Shown one piece after another: positions 1 to 6,734 of a DNA stretch of 8,787 nucleotides. The translations under genes were made by a program, and so were the position numbers. Where the stretch lies: NCBI RefSeq assembly GCF_002311515.1, contig NZ_DCAO01000032.1, positions 14,826-23,612 on the forward strand, in the 5' to 3' direction. This DNA is from Thalassospira sp. UBA1131. GTDB lineage: Bacteria; Pseudomonadota; Alphaproteobacteria; Rhodospirillales; Thalassospiraceae. The notes under the pieces were generated by a model. It had not been told where the DNA came from and did no database searches. It was given only the letters and a program-made list of their open reading frames with translations. Position 1 is the first letter of the stretch, and the number at the start of each line of letters is the position of its first letter.

Positions 1-1110
1 ACCCTGATCGAAAACAAGGATACCGAGATCAATCGTCTCAATGGCATCTATAAAAGCCTTCTGAAGGGATCGAATGTCGAGCTGTTTGAAAGCCGTGCGG
101 TCCTGAAAGATGCCCACACCCTTGAGGTCGGCGACAAGACGGTGACCGCCGAACGCATTCTGATTGCTGTCGGTGGGACGCCGGTGATGCCTGACATTCC
201 GGGTATCGAACATGCCATTTCATCCAATCAGGCCTTCCACCTTGAAGACCTGCCCGAACGCATCGCCGTTGTTGGCGGCGGTTACATTGCCGTTGAATTT
301 GCCGGTATCTTTGCCGGACTTGGCGCAAAGGTGACCCAGTTCTATCGCGGCGATCAGATCCTGCGTGGCTTTGATAACGATATCCGCAACCATCTGGCCG
401 CCGAAATCGTCAAAAAGGGCATCGATCTGCGTCTGGAGACCAATGTCACAGCGATTGAAAAGAATGATGACGGCTCTCTCAGCCTGACACTGACCGGTGG
501 TGGGCATCAGGAAGTCGATGCCATCATGTTTGCCACGGGGCGTGAACCGAAAACCCATGGTCTGGGCCTTGAGCAGGCCGGGGTGGAATTGAACGACCGC
601 GGGGCGATCAAAACCAATGCCGGTTTGCAGACCAGCGTTCCAAACATCTATGCCGTTGGCGATGTCCGCGATCACGTGCAACTGACCCCGGTTGCGATCA
701 AGGAAGGTATGTCATTCGCTGATACGGTTTATGGCGGCAAGCCTTGGTCGATGTCCTATCAGGCCATCCCGACTGCTGTTTTCAGCCAGCCACCGGTTGG
801 CACCGTCGGGCTTTCCGAGGAAGAAGCGCGCGACAAGGGCAAGGACATCGAAATTTATAAATCGACCTTCAAGCCGATGCGCCACACCCTGTCGGGGCGT
901 GATGAAAGAACGCTGATGAAGCTGGTGGTTGATAAAACCACCGATGTGGTGCTTGGGGCTCATATGGTCGGCCCGGATGCGGCTGAAATCATTCAGGGCA
1001 TCGGCATTGCGGTCCGCATGGGCGCAACCAAGGCCCAGTTCGATCAGACTGTTGCTGTTCACCCTTCTGCGGCGGAAGAATTCGTCACCATGCGTTCGCC
1101 GGTAAGTTAA
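1..1110 (+). CDS. gor: Glutathione-disulfide reductase, 5'-truncated by window edge
   Basis: This is the C-terminal 369 residues of a cytoplasmic FAD-dependent reductase that uses NADPH to reduce glutathione disulfide to glutathione. The reading frame is open from base 1, so the start, the first FAD-binding Rossmann fold and the redox-active CxxxxC lie outside the window (about 85-90 residues missing compared with the ~450-residue family). Visible elements are the NADPH-binding VVGGGYIAVE motif (residues ~90-99), followed by YRGDQILRGFD, whose two arginines match those that select NADPH over NADH in glutathione reductases. The second FAD motif NIYAVGD lies near residue 215, and the C-terminal HPSAAEEFVTMR carries the catalytic histidine (~354). 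The ending resembles E. coli Gor. Dihydrolipoamide or mercuric reductase is less likely because of the arginines and this tail. A hairpin follows the stop. Nothing shows a functional link to the neighbouring acd genes. Confidence 0.93.
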   Translation, partial: TLIENKDTEINRLNGIYKSLLKGSNVELFESRAVLKDAHTLEVGDKTVTAERILIAVGGTPVMPDIPGIEHAISSNQAFHLEDLPERIAVVGGGYIAVEFAGIFAGLGAKVTQFYRGDQILRGFDNDIRNHLAAEIVKKGIDLRLETNVTAIEKNDDGSLSLTLTGGGHQEVDAIMFATGREPKTHGLGLEQAGVELNDRGAIKTNAGLQTSVPNIYAVGDVRDHVQLTPVAIKEGMSFADTVYGGKPWSMSYQAIPTAVFSQPPVGTVGLSEEEARDKGKDIEIYKSTFKPMRHTLSGRDERTLMKLVVDKTTDVVLGAHMVGPDAAEIIQGIGIAVRMGATKAQFDQTVAVHPSAAEEFVTMRSPVS

Positions 1111-1143
1111 CTGCTGCGCTGCGTGCAAAAAAAAGACCCTAAA

Positions 1144-1176
1144 ACAAAGGCGATATCTGTTGGATATCGCCTTTGT
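1144..1176. terminator. Bidirectional rho-independent terminator between gor and acdR
   Basis: A perfect 14-bp inverted repeat (arms 1144-1157 and 1163-1176, loop TGTTG) sits between the convergent 3' ends of gor and acdR. Read leftward, after acdR, the stem is followed by TTTTAGGGTC and then a run of eight T, a good intrinsic terminator. Read rightward, after gor, it is followed by CATATGTTTT, a weaker T tract. The stem is less GC-rich than usual (GGCG core) but long. I read it as serving both genes. Confidence 0.8.
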
Positions 1177-1197
1177 CATATGTTTTGGCAAATGCCG

Positions 1198-1662
1198 TCA
1201 GAACGGCAGTGGCGCGTTATCGACCACTTCCTTCATGACAAAGAAAGTACGGGTTTGGCGCACACCGGGCAGGGCGATCAGTTGATCACCGTGCAGACGG
1301 TTGAAGTCGGCCATATCGCGCACCCGGATTTTCAGGAAATAGTCGAAATCGCCCGCCACGAGGTGACAATCGAGAATGAAGGGCATGGTGCGACAGTTTG
1401 CCTCGAACTCGGCGAAGCTTTCGGGTGTTGAGCGATCAAGCACCACGCCGACAATCACCAGGGCACCGCGGTCGACTTTTTCCGGCGCGATCTGAGCACG
1501 GATGCTTTTGACATAGCCTTCCTCAATCAGCTTTTGTGTCCGACGGTGGCAGGTGGCAGCACTTACATTGACCTGTTTGGCAATTTCGGCATTGCCCATG
1601 CGGCCATCTTGCTGCAACAGGCGCAAAATCTTGAAGTCGATCTTATCAGGCTCAAAATGCAT
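1198..1662 (-). CDS. acdR: Lrp/AsnC-family regulator of ACC deaminase
   Basis: This 154-residue DNA-binding protein is of the leucine-responsive (feast/famine) family. The N-terminal winged helix-turn-helix spans residues ~5-55 (FKILRLLQQDGR, then recognition region NVSAATCHRR). The C-terminal RAM ligand-binding and oligomerisation domain covers ~66-145, with the typical VAGDFDYFLKI stretch near 103-113. I chose the ATG at 1662 because GGAAGG lies 7 bases upstream and the protein then starts exactly where Lrp proteins do; the frame stays open upstream to 1770, but that extension would run through the promoter region. It is divergent from acdS. In Pseudomonas putida UW4 and other proteobacteria an Lrp-type AcdR encoded beside acdS activates it in response to ACC, so the same role is inferred here from position and family. 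The effector cannot be read from the sequence. Confidence 0.88.
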   Translation of the reverse strand: MHFEPDKIDFKILRLLQQDGRMGNAEIAKQVNVSAATCHRRTQKLIEEGYVKSIRAQIAPEKVDRGALVIVGVVLDRSTPESFAEFEANCRTMPFILDCHLVAGDFDYFLKIRVRDMADFNRLHGDQLIALPGVRQTRTFFVMKEVVDNAPLPF

Positions 1663-1821
1663 GAAAGAACCTTCCGTAAATTTACCAATTAATGGAATAA
1701 ATGGTGATTTGATCAAAGTGTGATGGTCTGAGCCGGGAAAATCAATCCGAACTACGAGAGCACCTTTCAAACGTGTCGCGCTAGCCTGAAGACGGTTTCA
1801 ATCAGTTTTCAGGAGTGTCCG
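1663..1821. promoter_or_regulatory. Divergent acdR-acdS control region
   Basis: This 159-bp intergenic stretch must hold both promoters. Its acdR-proximal part (about 1676-1720) is clearly AT-rich compared with the neighbouring coding DNA. It contains two perfect 10-bp palindromes, GTAAATTTAC at 1676-1685 and TTTGATCAAA at 1708-1717, plus the imperfect CCAATTAATGG at 1685-1695. Such AT-rich imperfect dyads are typical of Lrp-family sites. A candidate acdR promoter on the - strand is TTGATC (1716-1711), a 17-bp spacer, then ATTAAT (1693-1688), which would overlap these dyads and allow autoregulation. I could not find a convincing sigma-70 promoter for acdS, which fits a gene needing an activator. 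The acdS ribosome binding site AGGAG is at 1811-1815, 6 bases before the ATG. The individual operator calls are inference. Confidence 0.5.
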
Positions 1822-2838
1822 ATGAATTTGCATAAGTTCGAAAAATATCCGCTGACCTTTGGCCCGACCCCGATTGAGTCTTTACCGCGCCTGTCCGCCC
1901 ATCTTGGTGGCGATGTTGAACTTTACGCCAAGCGCGAAGACTGCAATTCCGGTTTGGCCTTCGGCGGGAACAAGGTCCGCAAGATGGAATATATCATTCC
2001 CGATGCGATCAAATCCGGGGCCGATACGCTGGTGACCATCGGTGGCGTGCAATCCAACCATACCCGGCAGGTCGCAGCGATTGCCGCCAAGATCGGGATG
2101 AAATGCCGGTTGGTGCAGGAAAGCTGGGTGCCATTCAATGATGCGGTCTATGACCGTGTGGGCAACATCCTGATGAGCCGGGTGATGGGTGCGCAGATCG
2201 AACTGGTCGATGAAGGATTTGACATCGGTATTCGCGAAAGCTGGGAAGCTGCCCTTGAGGACGTAAAGGCCAAGGGTGGTGTGCCCTATGCCATTCCTGC
2301 CGGGGCATCGGTTCATAAATATGGCGGTCTTGGCTTTGTTGGCTTTGCCGAGGAAGTTCGCGCGCAGGAAGCCGAACTTGGCTTCAAGTTTGATTATGTC
2401 GTCGTCTGTACCGTGACCGGCTCAACCCATGCCGGGATGGCAGTCGGCTTTGCCGCAGATGGTCGGGCTGACAAGGTGGTCGGTATTGATGCGTCGGCAA
2501 CACCGGATCAGACCCGTGCACAGGTGCTTGCGATTGCAGAGAACACTGCCAATCTGGTGGAGCTGGAAGGCGGCATTTCGGACCGGGATATCACCCTGAT
2601 CGAAGATTACGCCTATCCACTCTATGGTGTGCCGTCTGAGGAAACCAACGAAGCCATCCGTCTTTGTGGACGCCTCGAAGGCATGATGACTGATCCGGTT
2701 TATGAGGGGAAATCGATGCAGGGCATGATTGATCTGGTGCGCAAGGGATACTTCCCCAAGGGATCGAAAGTCCTTTATGCCCATCTTGGTGGCGTGCCTG
2801 CGATCAATGCATACAGCTATATCTATCGCAACGGCTAA
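1822..2838 (+). CDS. acdS: 1-aminocyclopropane-1-carboxylate (ACC) deaminase
   Basis: This cytoplasmic PLP enzyme (EC 3.5.99.7) opens the cyclopropane ring of ACC to give 2-oxobutyrate and ammonia. The protein is 338 residues, the same length as the Pseudomonas ACC deaminases, and its start (MNLHKFEKYPLTFGPTPIE) and end match them closely as I recall those sequences. The PLP lysine is K51 in GGNKVRK. S78 and N79 lie in GGVQSNH, Y294 and E295 in DPVYEGKS, and L322 in AHLGG. E295 together with L322 separates true ACC deaminases from D-cysteine desulfhydrases, which carry Ser and Thr at these places. The ATG follows AGGAG at a 6-base spacing. It is divergently transcribed from acdR and ends in a strong terminator, so it is probably monocistronic. 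In plant- or alga-associated bacteria the enzyme lowers the host's ethylene precursor; it can also simply supply nitrogen and carbon. No truncation or missing key residue is seen. Confidence 0.96.
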   Translation: MNLHKFEKYPLTFGPTPIESLPRLSAHLGGDVELYAKREDCNSGLAFGGNKVRKMEYIIPDAIKSGADTLVTIGGVQSNHTRQVAAIAAKIGMKCRLVQESWVPFNDAVYDRVGNILMSRVMGAQIELVDEGFDIGIRESWEAALEDVKAKGGVPYAIPAGASVHKYGGLGFVGFAEEVRAQEAELGFKFDYVVVCTVTGSTHAGMAVGFAADGRADKVVGIDASATPDQTRAQVLAIAENTANLVELEGGISDRDITLIEDYAYPLYGVPSEETNEAIRLCGRLEGMMTDPVYEGKSMQGMIDLVRKGYFPKGSKVLYAHLGGVPAINAYSYIYRNG

Positions 2839-2857
2839 CGGGCGTGGGAAATGCAAA

Positions 2858-2892
2858 AAGGGCGGAGCCAACTGGCTCCGCCCTTCGTTTTT
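2858..2892. terminator. Bidirectional terminator shared by acdS and dctM
   Basis: A perfect 13-bp inverted repeat (2858-2870 with 2873-2885; GGGCGGAGCC core) has a nominal 2-base loop, realistically 4 bases. Rightward it is followed by CG and TTTTT (2888-2892), ending acdS 20 bases after its stop. Leftward the stem is followed by TTTTTGCAT, ending dctM. The rightward T run overlaps the dctM stop codon (2893-2891), so the two converging genes are packed tightly around a single hairpin. Confidence 0.92.
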
Positions 2893-4198
2893 AGCCCCCG
2901 GCAAGGCCCGGGAAGATGATCAGAAGTGCGACGGCCAAAATCTGAAGGCAGATAAACGGCAGAAGCGACTTGAAGATATCGCCAAGCGATATGTCGGGTG
3001 GCGCAACCGATTTCAGGTAAAAGGCCGCAGGCCCGAATGGCGGGGACAGGAAGCTTACCTGCATGTTCATCGCAAACAGCACGCCAAACCAGACTGGGTC
3101 ATAGCCGAGCTCTTTTACGATCGGCACAAAGATCGGCATGGTCAGAAGCGCAATGCCGACCCAGTCAAGGAACATGCCCAGCACGAACAGGATCAGCATC
3201 ATGAACAGGATGATGATTGTCGGATCATCGGAAATGCCGGTGATCAGGGTTGAGACAAACTTGATCCCGCCCATCAGGTTGAATACCCCGACAAGGGCAG
3301 ATGCGCCGATGCCGATCCAGACAATCATGCCGCAGGTCGAAAGCGTTTGAAGTGCTGCCGCCTTAAGCATCGGAAGCGAAAATTCACGCCGCAGAACAGT
3401 CGAGGCGATCACACCGGCCACACCGACGGCCGAAGCCTCGGTCACGGATGCGATGCCACCATAGATCGACCCCAGAACGCAGAACACGACCAGAATGGGC
3501 AGGAAAAGGCCCTTGAGCAGGCGGATCTTTTCTTCGCGGGGGATTTTTTCGGTCTGCGGCGGCGGGGCGATGTTGTTGCCGGTGTAAGAGCGGAACAGCA
3601 CATAGGCGACATAGAAGCCCGCCAGCATGAAGCCCGGCAAAAAGGCCGAGGTGAACAGATCTCCAATCGATACGTTCGCGGTCAGGCCATAAATGATCAA
3701 AACAATCGAAGGCGGCACCATGGTGCCCAGTGAGCCACCGGCACAGACAACCCCGATGGCGAGGTTTTTGTCATAGCCCTGACGCAGCATCTGGGGCAGG
3801 GCGATCAGGCCGAGCAGAACAATTTCGCCACCGATGATGCCGCTCATGGCAGCCAGGATCACAGCAACAAAGATCGTCTGAACCGCAACGCCGCCTTTAA
3901 GGCGTCCGCCAAACAGGCGCATGGCATCAAACAGGTCGCGCGCAATACCGGATCGGTCAAGGATCGCCGCCATCAGGACAAACATCGGCACCGAGACGAA
4001 AACAAAGGATGAAACGAATGAATAGACCCGGCTTGTGATCAGCGGCACCGCCATCGGGCCAAACCAGCCAAGGGTAAAGATCAAGGCAATCAACAGCGTG
4101 ACAAATGCCAACGGCATGCCGGTCACAAGGAAACCAAGCAGCATGACAAACATGGCAAGTGTGCCGAATTCGATGCCAAGGGACTGTAAATCAAACAT
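2891..4198 (-). CDS. dctM: TRAP transporter large permease subunit DctM
   Basis: This 435-residue inner-membrane protein is the ion-coupled channel of a tripartite ATP-independent periplasmic (TRAP) transporter. It is almost entirely hydrophobic, with roughly 11-12 membrane segments. Family signatures are GGSLGTMVPPSIVLIIYG (154-171), the second-half counterpart GGIASVTEASAVG (248-260) and SPPFGPAAFYLKS (385-397). The last of these is common in the subfamily often labelled mannitol/chloroaromatic, a label that says little about substrate. A hydrophilic loop (~207-228, with APPPQTEKIPREEK) separates the two halves. The ATG is preceded by AGGA at a 9-base spacing. It is the last gene of gntK-dctP-dctQ-dctM, 73 bases after dctQ, and ends in the shared terminator. 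Substrate choice lies with DctP; context suggests gluconate or a related sugar acid. Confidence 0.95.
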   Translation of the reverse strand: MFDLQSLGIEFGTLAMFVMLLGFLVTGMPLAFVTLLIALIFTLGWFGPMAVPLITSRVYSFVSSFVFVSVPMFVLMAAILDRSGIARDLFDAMRLFGGRLKGGVAVQTIFVAVILAAMSGIIGGEIVLLGLIALPQMLRQGYDKNLAIGVVCAGGSLGTMVPPSIVLIIYGLTANVSIGDLFTSAFLPGFMLAGFYVAYVLFRSYTGNNIAPPPQTEKIPREEKIRLLKGLFLPILVVFCVLGSIYGGIASVTEASAVGVAGVIASTVLRREFSLPMLKAAALQTLSTCGMIVWIGIGASALVGVFNLMGGIKFVSTLITGISDDPTIIILFMMLILFVLGMFLDWVGIALLTMPIFVPIVKELGYDPVWFGVLFAMNMQVSFLSPPFGPAAFYLKSVAPPDISLGDIFKSLLPFICLQILAVALLIIFPGLAGG

Positions 4199-4271
4199 TT
4201 AAATGTATCCTGTTGCGCTGCTTGGCATGGCCGTGCGGAGACGCATCAATTGATTGGGCACGAGGCGCAGA

Positions 4272-4874
4272 TTATTCGGTCGAAGTGTGGGATGCAGGCA
4301 TGATTGGTGCCTTGCGGGCATAATTGAAGGCCTGAACCAGGAACTGAACCATCAATACAATCAGGACCACCAACAAAAATACCTTAAGCACGCCCGGATA
4401 AGGCGCATTGAACGCACTGCCGGTCGTTTCAAGGTGGATGTCACCAGTGGGCGTAAAGACGGCACGTTCGACCATCAGCCAGGCGGCCCAGGCAAAGAAG
4501 CCCGATGCGATCATGCAGACCAGCGAAATACAGATATCAAGCGTCTTGCGCATTTTCGGTCCGGCAATGTCATAAAGCAGGACAACACGAATATGCTTGT
4601 CGCGCGCGGCGCAATAAAGGCCGCCAAACACAAAGCCGACGGCACAGATAAAGGTCGTGGTTTCATGCGCCCACAAGGTCGGGCTGCCAAAAACGTGACG
4701 AGCCACGATCTCATAAATCAACGTCGCCATGGAAAGCAGAAATCCAATGGCGAACACGCTGGAAACCTTCGTAATCATCTGGCCCAAAAGACCGGACACC
4801 TCAGTTGCCTGATCGGTGCTTTCTTCAAGTTCGGGAAGTTCGGGCAACGGTGAGTGTTGCGGGGTGTCAGACAT
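4272..4874 (-). CDS. dctQ: TRAP transporter small permease subunit DctQ
   Basis: This 200-residue membrane protein forms the permease complex with DctM in TRAP importers. Four hydrophobic segments are visible at about 37-57, 71-91, 112-134 and 163-183. The family motif after the first segment (RHVFGSPTLWAHETTTF, residues 59-75) and the following charged HIRVVLLYD (94-102) are both present. The first ~30 residues form an acidic, proline-rich cytoplasmic tail containing the near-repeat PELPELEE, longer than in the smallest DctQ proteins but normal for ~200-residue members. The ATG has AAGGAA (4887-4882) 7 bases upstream. It follows dctP after an unusually structured 155-bp spacer, described separately. 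Confidence 0.92.
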   Translation of the reverse strand: MSDTPQHSPLPELPELEESTDQATEVSGLLGQMITKVSSVFAIGFLLSMATLIYEIVARHVFGSPTLWAHETTTFICAVGFVFGGLYCAARDKHIRVVLLYDIAGPKMRKTLDICISLVCMIASGFFAWAAWLMVERAVFTPTGDIHLETTGSAFNAPYPGVLKVFLLVVLIVLMVQFLVQAFNYARKAPIMPASHTSTE

Positions 4875-4900
4875 TTCTGCGTTCCTTGCATCAACAGGAA

Positions 4901-4970
4901 ATACAATCCGGCAAGGAGGGAGGCCTTCAGTCCCGATACGTCTCGGATCACGGAACCAGCCGGATTGTAT
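4901..4970 (-). repeat. Perfect 12-bp inverted repeat upstream of dctQ
   Basis: ATACAATCCGGC at 4901-4912 is matched exactly by its reverse complement at 4959-4970, with 46 bases between. In the dctPQM transcript the arms could close a long-range stem just 13 bases upstream of the dctQ ribosome binding site. The enclosed segment includes a small CCGA/TCGG hairpin (4933-4946) and a pyrimidine stretch whose mRNA sense is CCTCCCTCCTT (4923-4913). It is not a terminator, as no T run follows. The function is unknown; mRNA processing, stability or translational tuning of dctQ are options. Confidence 0.7.
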
Positions 4971-4981
4971 CCCAGCAGTTT

Positions 4982-5012
4982 GCCGGCAGCAACACGGTGC
5001 GTTGCTGCCGGC
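4982..5012 (-). other. Strong intercistronic hairpin between dctP and dctQ
   Basis: GCCGGCAGCAAC at 4982-4993 pairs perfectly with GTTGCTGCCGGC at 5001-5012 across a 7-base loop, starting 17 bases after the dctP stop. In the direction of transcription it is followed by AAACTGC, not T residues, so it should not terminate efficiently. By analogy with binding-protein transport operons, such a hairpin can protect the upstream message from 3' exonucleases and so raise binding protein over permease levels. That role is inference. Confidence 0.75.
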
Positions 5013-5029
5013 GAAAAAGCTGTTCTGTC

Positions 5030-6058
5030 TTAGATCATACCCTGTGACTTAAGGTAGTCTACAAGGGTGTCGTATACACGCTGTGCATCTTCGGAACGTG
5101 CCGCGACTTTTTCCCACTGGCTGGTGGCAATCTGACGGAATTTCGCACGCTCTTCAGCCGACCAGTTGTGGATGGTGACGCCACCTTCCGAACGGGCCTT
5201 GGCAACAGCTTCCATGTCTTTCATCGCCAGACGTGCATCCATGTCATGGGCCAGATCACGGACCGACATTTCAAGGATCGCCTGGATATCAGCCGGCATG
5301 GAATCCCACTTGGTTTTGTTGATCGAGACTTCAAGCATCGGCATGGAGTGGAAGCCCGGATAGACCGGATGTTTTGCAACATCATGCAGACCCATGGCCT
5401 GGTTGGTCGAGAACACGGTCGCATCCGCAGCATCGATCACTTTTTTATCAAGCGAGGTGAATACTTCGGACTGCGGGATGTTCACCGGCGATGCGCCGGC
5501 TGCTGCGAAGACCTGCTGAACCATGCCTTCCGGGGCACGCATTTTCAGGCCTTTAAGATCGGCAACGCCATCAAGCGGGACAGAGGAAACAAATGCTTCC
5601 AGGCCCGGGGTAACGGCACCGACGAACTGCAAACCACGCGGGTTCAGAAGGCTGTTCATCAGTTCCTTGCCGCCGCCATATTCAACAAAGCGCAGCATTT
5701 CGGACGGTGCTGACCATGCGCCAACCGGGTTGGCGATCAGGCCGAATGCCGGATCTTTACCGGTGAAATAGCTGGTGTCGGTGATGTGACCGTCAAGAAT
5801 GCCTGCGGCAATTGCGTCCTGGGTTTCGGCATGTTCGACAATCGAGTTAACAGGCAGCATTTCCACGGAAACACGGCCACCGGTCATGACGCCGACACGT
5901 TCGGCCCATTCCTGTTCCAGCTCAAAGTTAGGCACGCCAGCAGCATCGCTCGACTGCATCTTGAGGGTAAATTCCTGTGCATTGGCGGCAAACGGCGCCG
6001 TTGCAATCAGGGTTGCGATAAAGCCTGCACCTGCAAGCGATTTAAGAGTCTTGGTCAT
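5030..6058 (-). CDS. dctP: TRAP transporter periplasmic solute-binding protein DctP
   Basis: This 342-residue protein is the extracytoplasmic receptor that captures the substrate and hands it to DctQM. It begins with a Sec signal peptide: basic MTKTLK, a hydrophobic core and an AANA-QE cleavage site after residue 27. The mature start EFTLKMQSSD is typical of the DctP fold. LKGLKMRAPEG (169-178) contains the conserved arginine (R174) that in this family binds the substrate carboxylate, so an organic acid is expected. VIDAADATVFSTNQAMGLHD (207-226) is the matching second-lobe segment. The sequence resembles the mannitol/chloroaromatic or TakP-like group, whose names do not predict ligands well. 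The ATG has GGAGA at about 6 bases. It starts 21 bases after the gntK stop, so gluconate or another aldonate is the best guess for the ligand. Confidence 0.93.
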   Translation of the reverse strand: MTKTLKSLAGAGFIATLIATAPFAANAQEFTLKMQSSDAAGVPNFELEQEWAERVGVMTGGRVSVEMLPVNSIVEHAETQDAIAAGILDGHITDTSYFTGKDPAFGLIANPVGAWSAPSEMLRFVEYGGGKELMNSLLNPRGLQFVGAVTPGLEAFVSSVPLDGVADLKGLKMRAPEGMVQQVFAAAGASPVNIPQSEVFTSLDKKVIDAADATVFSTNQAMGLHDVAKHPVYPGFHSMPMLEVSINKTKWDSMPADIQAILEMSVRDLAHDMDARLAMKDMEAVAKARSEGGVTIHNWSAEERAKFRQIATSQWEKVAARSEDAQRVYDTLVDYLKSQGMI

Positions 6059-6079
6059 TCGTCTTCTCCCTAAAATGCC

Positions 6080-6667
6080 TTATTTTCCGGCAGTATTCTC
6101 TTTGACAAAGGAAAAACTGCCGTCTTCACGCTCCGCCAGTCGGTCAAGGACCGTGGCAACAACAGTTTCAAGCGGGGCATCGATAAAGACAGTCACGCAA
6201 TTCTCGTCCGGCCCCGGCGGCTCGAGAGCTGTAAACTGGCTGTCTAAAAGTGCGGATGGCATGAAATGACCGACGCGGCGTTCAAGCCGGGTCTGGATCA
6301 CTTCGCGCGTGCCATCCAGAAAAACAAAGGTGATCGGGTCGAGGTGCGTGCGCAACACGTCGCGATAGCGACGTTTAAGCGCAGAACAGGCGATGAAAAT
6401 GGCCTGACCGGACTTTGCGCTTCCCTCTGAACTGGCAACTGAACCTGCCTGCGTGCGGGCCGCTTCTGCGACCGCATCAAGCCAGGGCCAACGCATGTCG
6501 TCATTGAGCGGAAGACCACGACGCATGTGTTCGACATTCGTGCTTGGATGGTGATCGTCGGCGTCCAGATACATGGTATCTGTCATGCTTGCCAGACGAC
6601 GCGCGACCTCGGTCTTGCCCGATCCGCTCACACCCATGACAACGACATACTGCGTTTGCCGGTTCAT
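6080..6667 (-). CDS. gntK: Gluconokinase
   Basis: This cytoplasmic P-loop kinase (EC 2.7.1.12) phosphorylates D-gluconate to 6-phosphogluconate, which feeds the Entner-Doudoroff or pentose phosphate pathways. From the ATG at 6667 it has 195 residues. Walker A is GVSGSGKT (12-19). Further family motifs are DADDHHP (35-41), GLPLNDDMRWPWL (51-63), CSALKRRYRD (94-103), GHFMP (133-137) and QFTALEPP (144-151), all as in E. coli GntK. It is about 20 residues longer than E. coli GntK (175), mainly through a Ser/Ala/Gly-rich insert at ~72-88 and a longer tail. An in-frame GTG at 6685 would add six residues; neither start has a good Shine-Dalgarno, and I chose ATG on codon preference. It is the first gene of the TRAP operon, transcribed from the promoter overlapping the twin palindromes, and so is probably repressed by the divergent LacI-family protein. 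Confidence 0.94.
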   Translation of the reverse strand: MNRQTQYVVVMGVSGSGKTEVARRLASMTDTMYLDADDHHPSTNVEHMRRGLPLNDDMRWPWLDAVAEAARTQAGSVASSEGSAKSGQAIFIACSALKRRYRDVLRTHLDPITFVFLDGTREVIQTRLERRVGHFMPSALLDSQFTALEPPGPDENCVTVFIDAPLETVVATVLDRLAEREDGSFSFVKENTAGK

Positions 6668-6728
6668 TGAATTCGATGCACTCACTGATTTTCAGGGCGG
6701 GTTTTACTCTTGGACTGCCCTGTTGTGT

Positions 6729-6734
6729 TATAAT
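6729..6734 (+). promoter_or_regulatory. Candidate -10 box for the LacI-family regulator gene
   Basis: A perfect TATAAT lies here on the + strand, placing transcription start near 6741, the centre of the first palindrome. No good -35 is found at 16-18 bp; TTGGAC at 6710-6715 is only 13 bp away. If this promoter is real, repressor bound at the first palindrome would block it, giving autoregulation. It predicts a 5' leader of about 110 bases. Confidence 0.45.

Noticed and set aside
1663..1770. In-frame upstream extension of the Lrp-type regulator to 190 residues
   Set aside because: It would run through the shared control region, has no matching family sequence, and the ATG at 1662 has an excellent ribosome binding site and the normal Lrp N-terminus.
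1882..2316. Long antisense open frames over acdS, dctM, dctQ, dctP, gor and gntR
   Set aside because: They are mirror frames of strongly recognised genes, with arginine/histidine/proline-rich translations lacking domains or ribosome binding sites.
1822..2838. D-cysteine desulfhydrase as the identity of the PLP enzyme
   Set aside because: E295 and L322 are the ACC deaminase residues; the desulfhydrases carry Ser and Thr there. Length and linked AcdR agree with AcdS.
4199..4271. Possible regulatory element or small gene in the dctQ-dctM gap
   Set aside because: The 73 bases contain the dctM ribosome binding site (AGGA, 4211-4208) and no strong hairpin or coding frame that I can support.
4982..5012. 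Hairpin after dctP as an intrinsic terminator
   Set aside because: In the transcript sense it is followed by AAACTGC. The poly-T lies before the stem, so it cannot act as a normal terminator for dctP.
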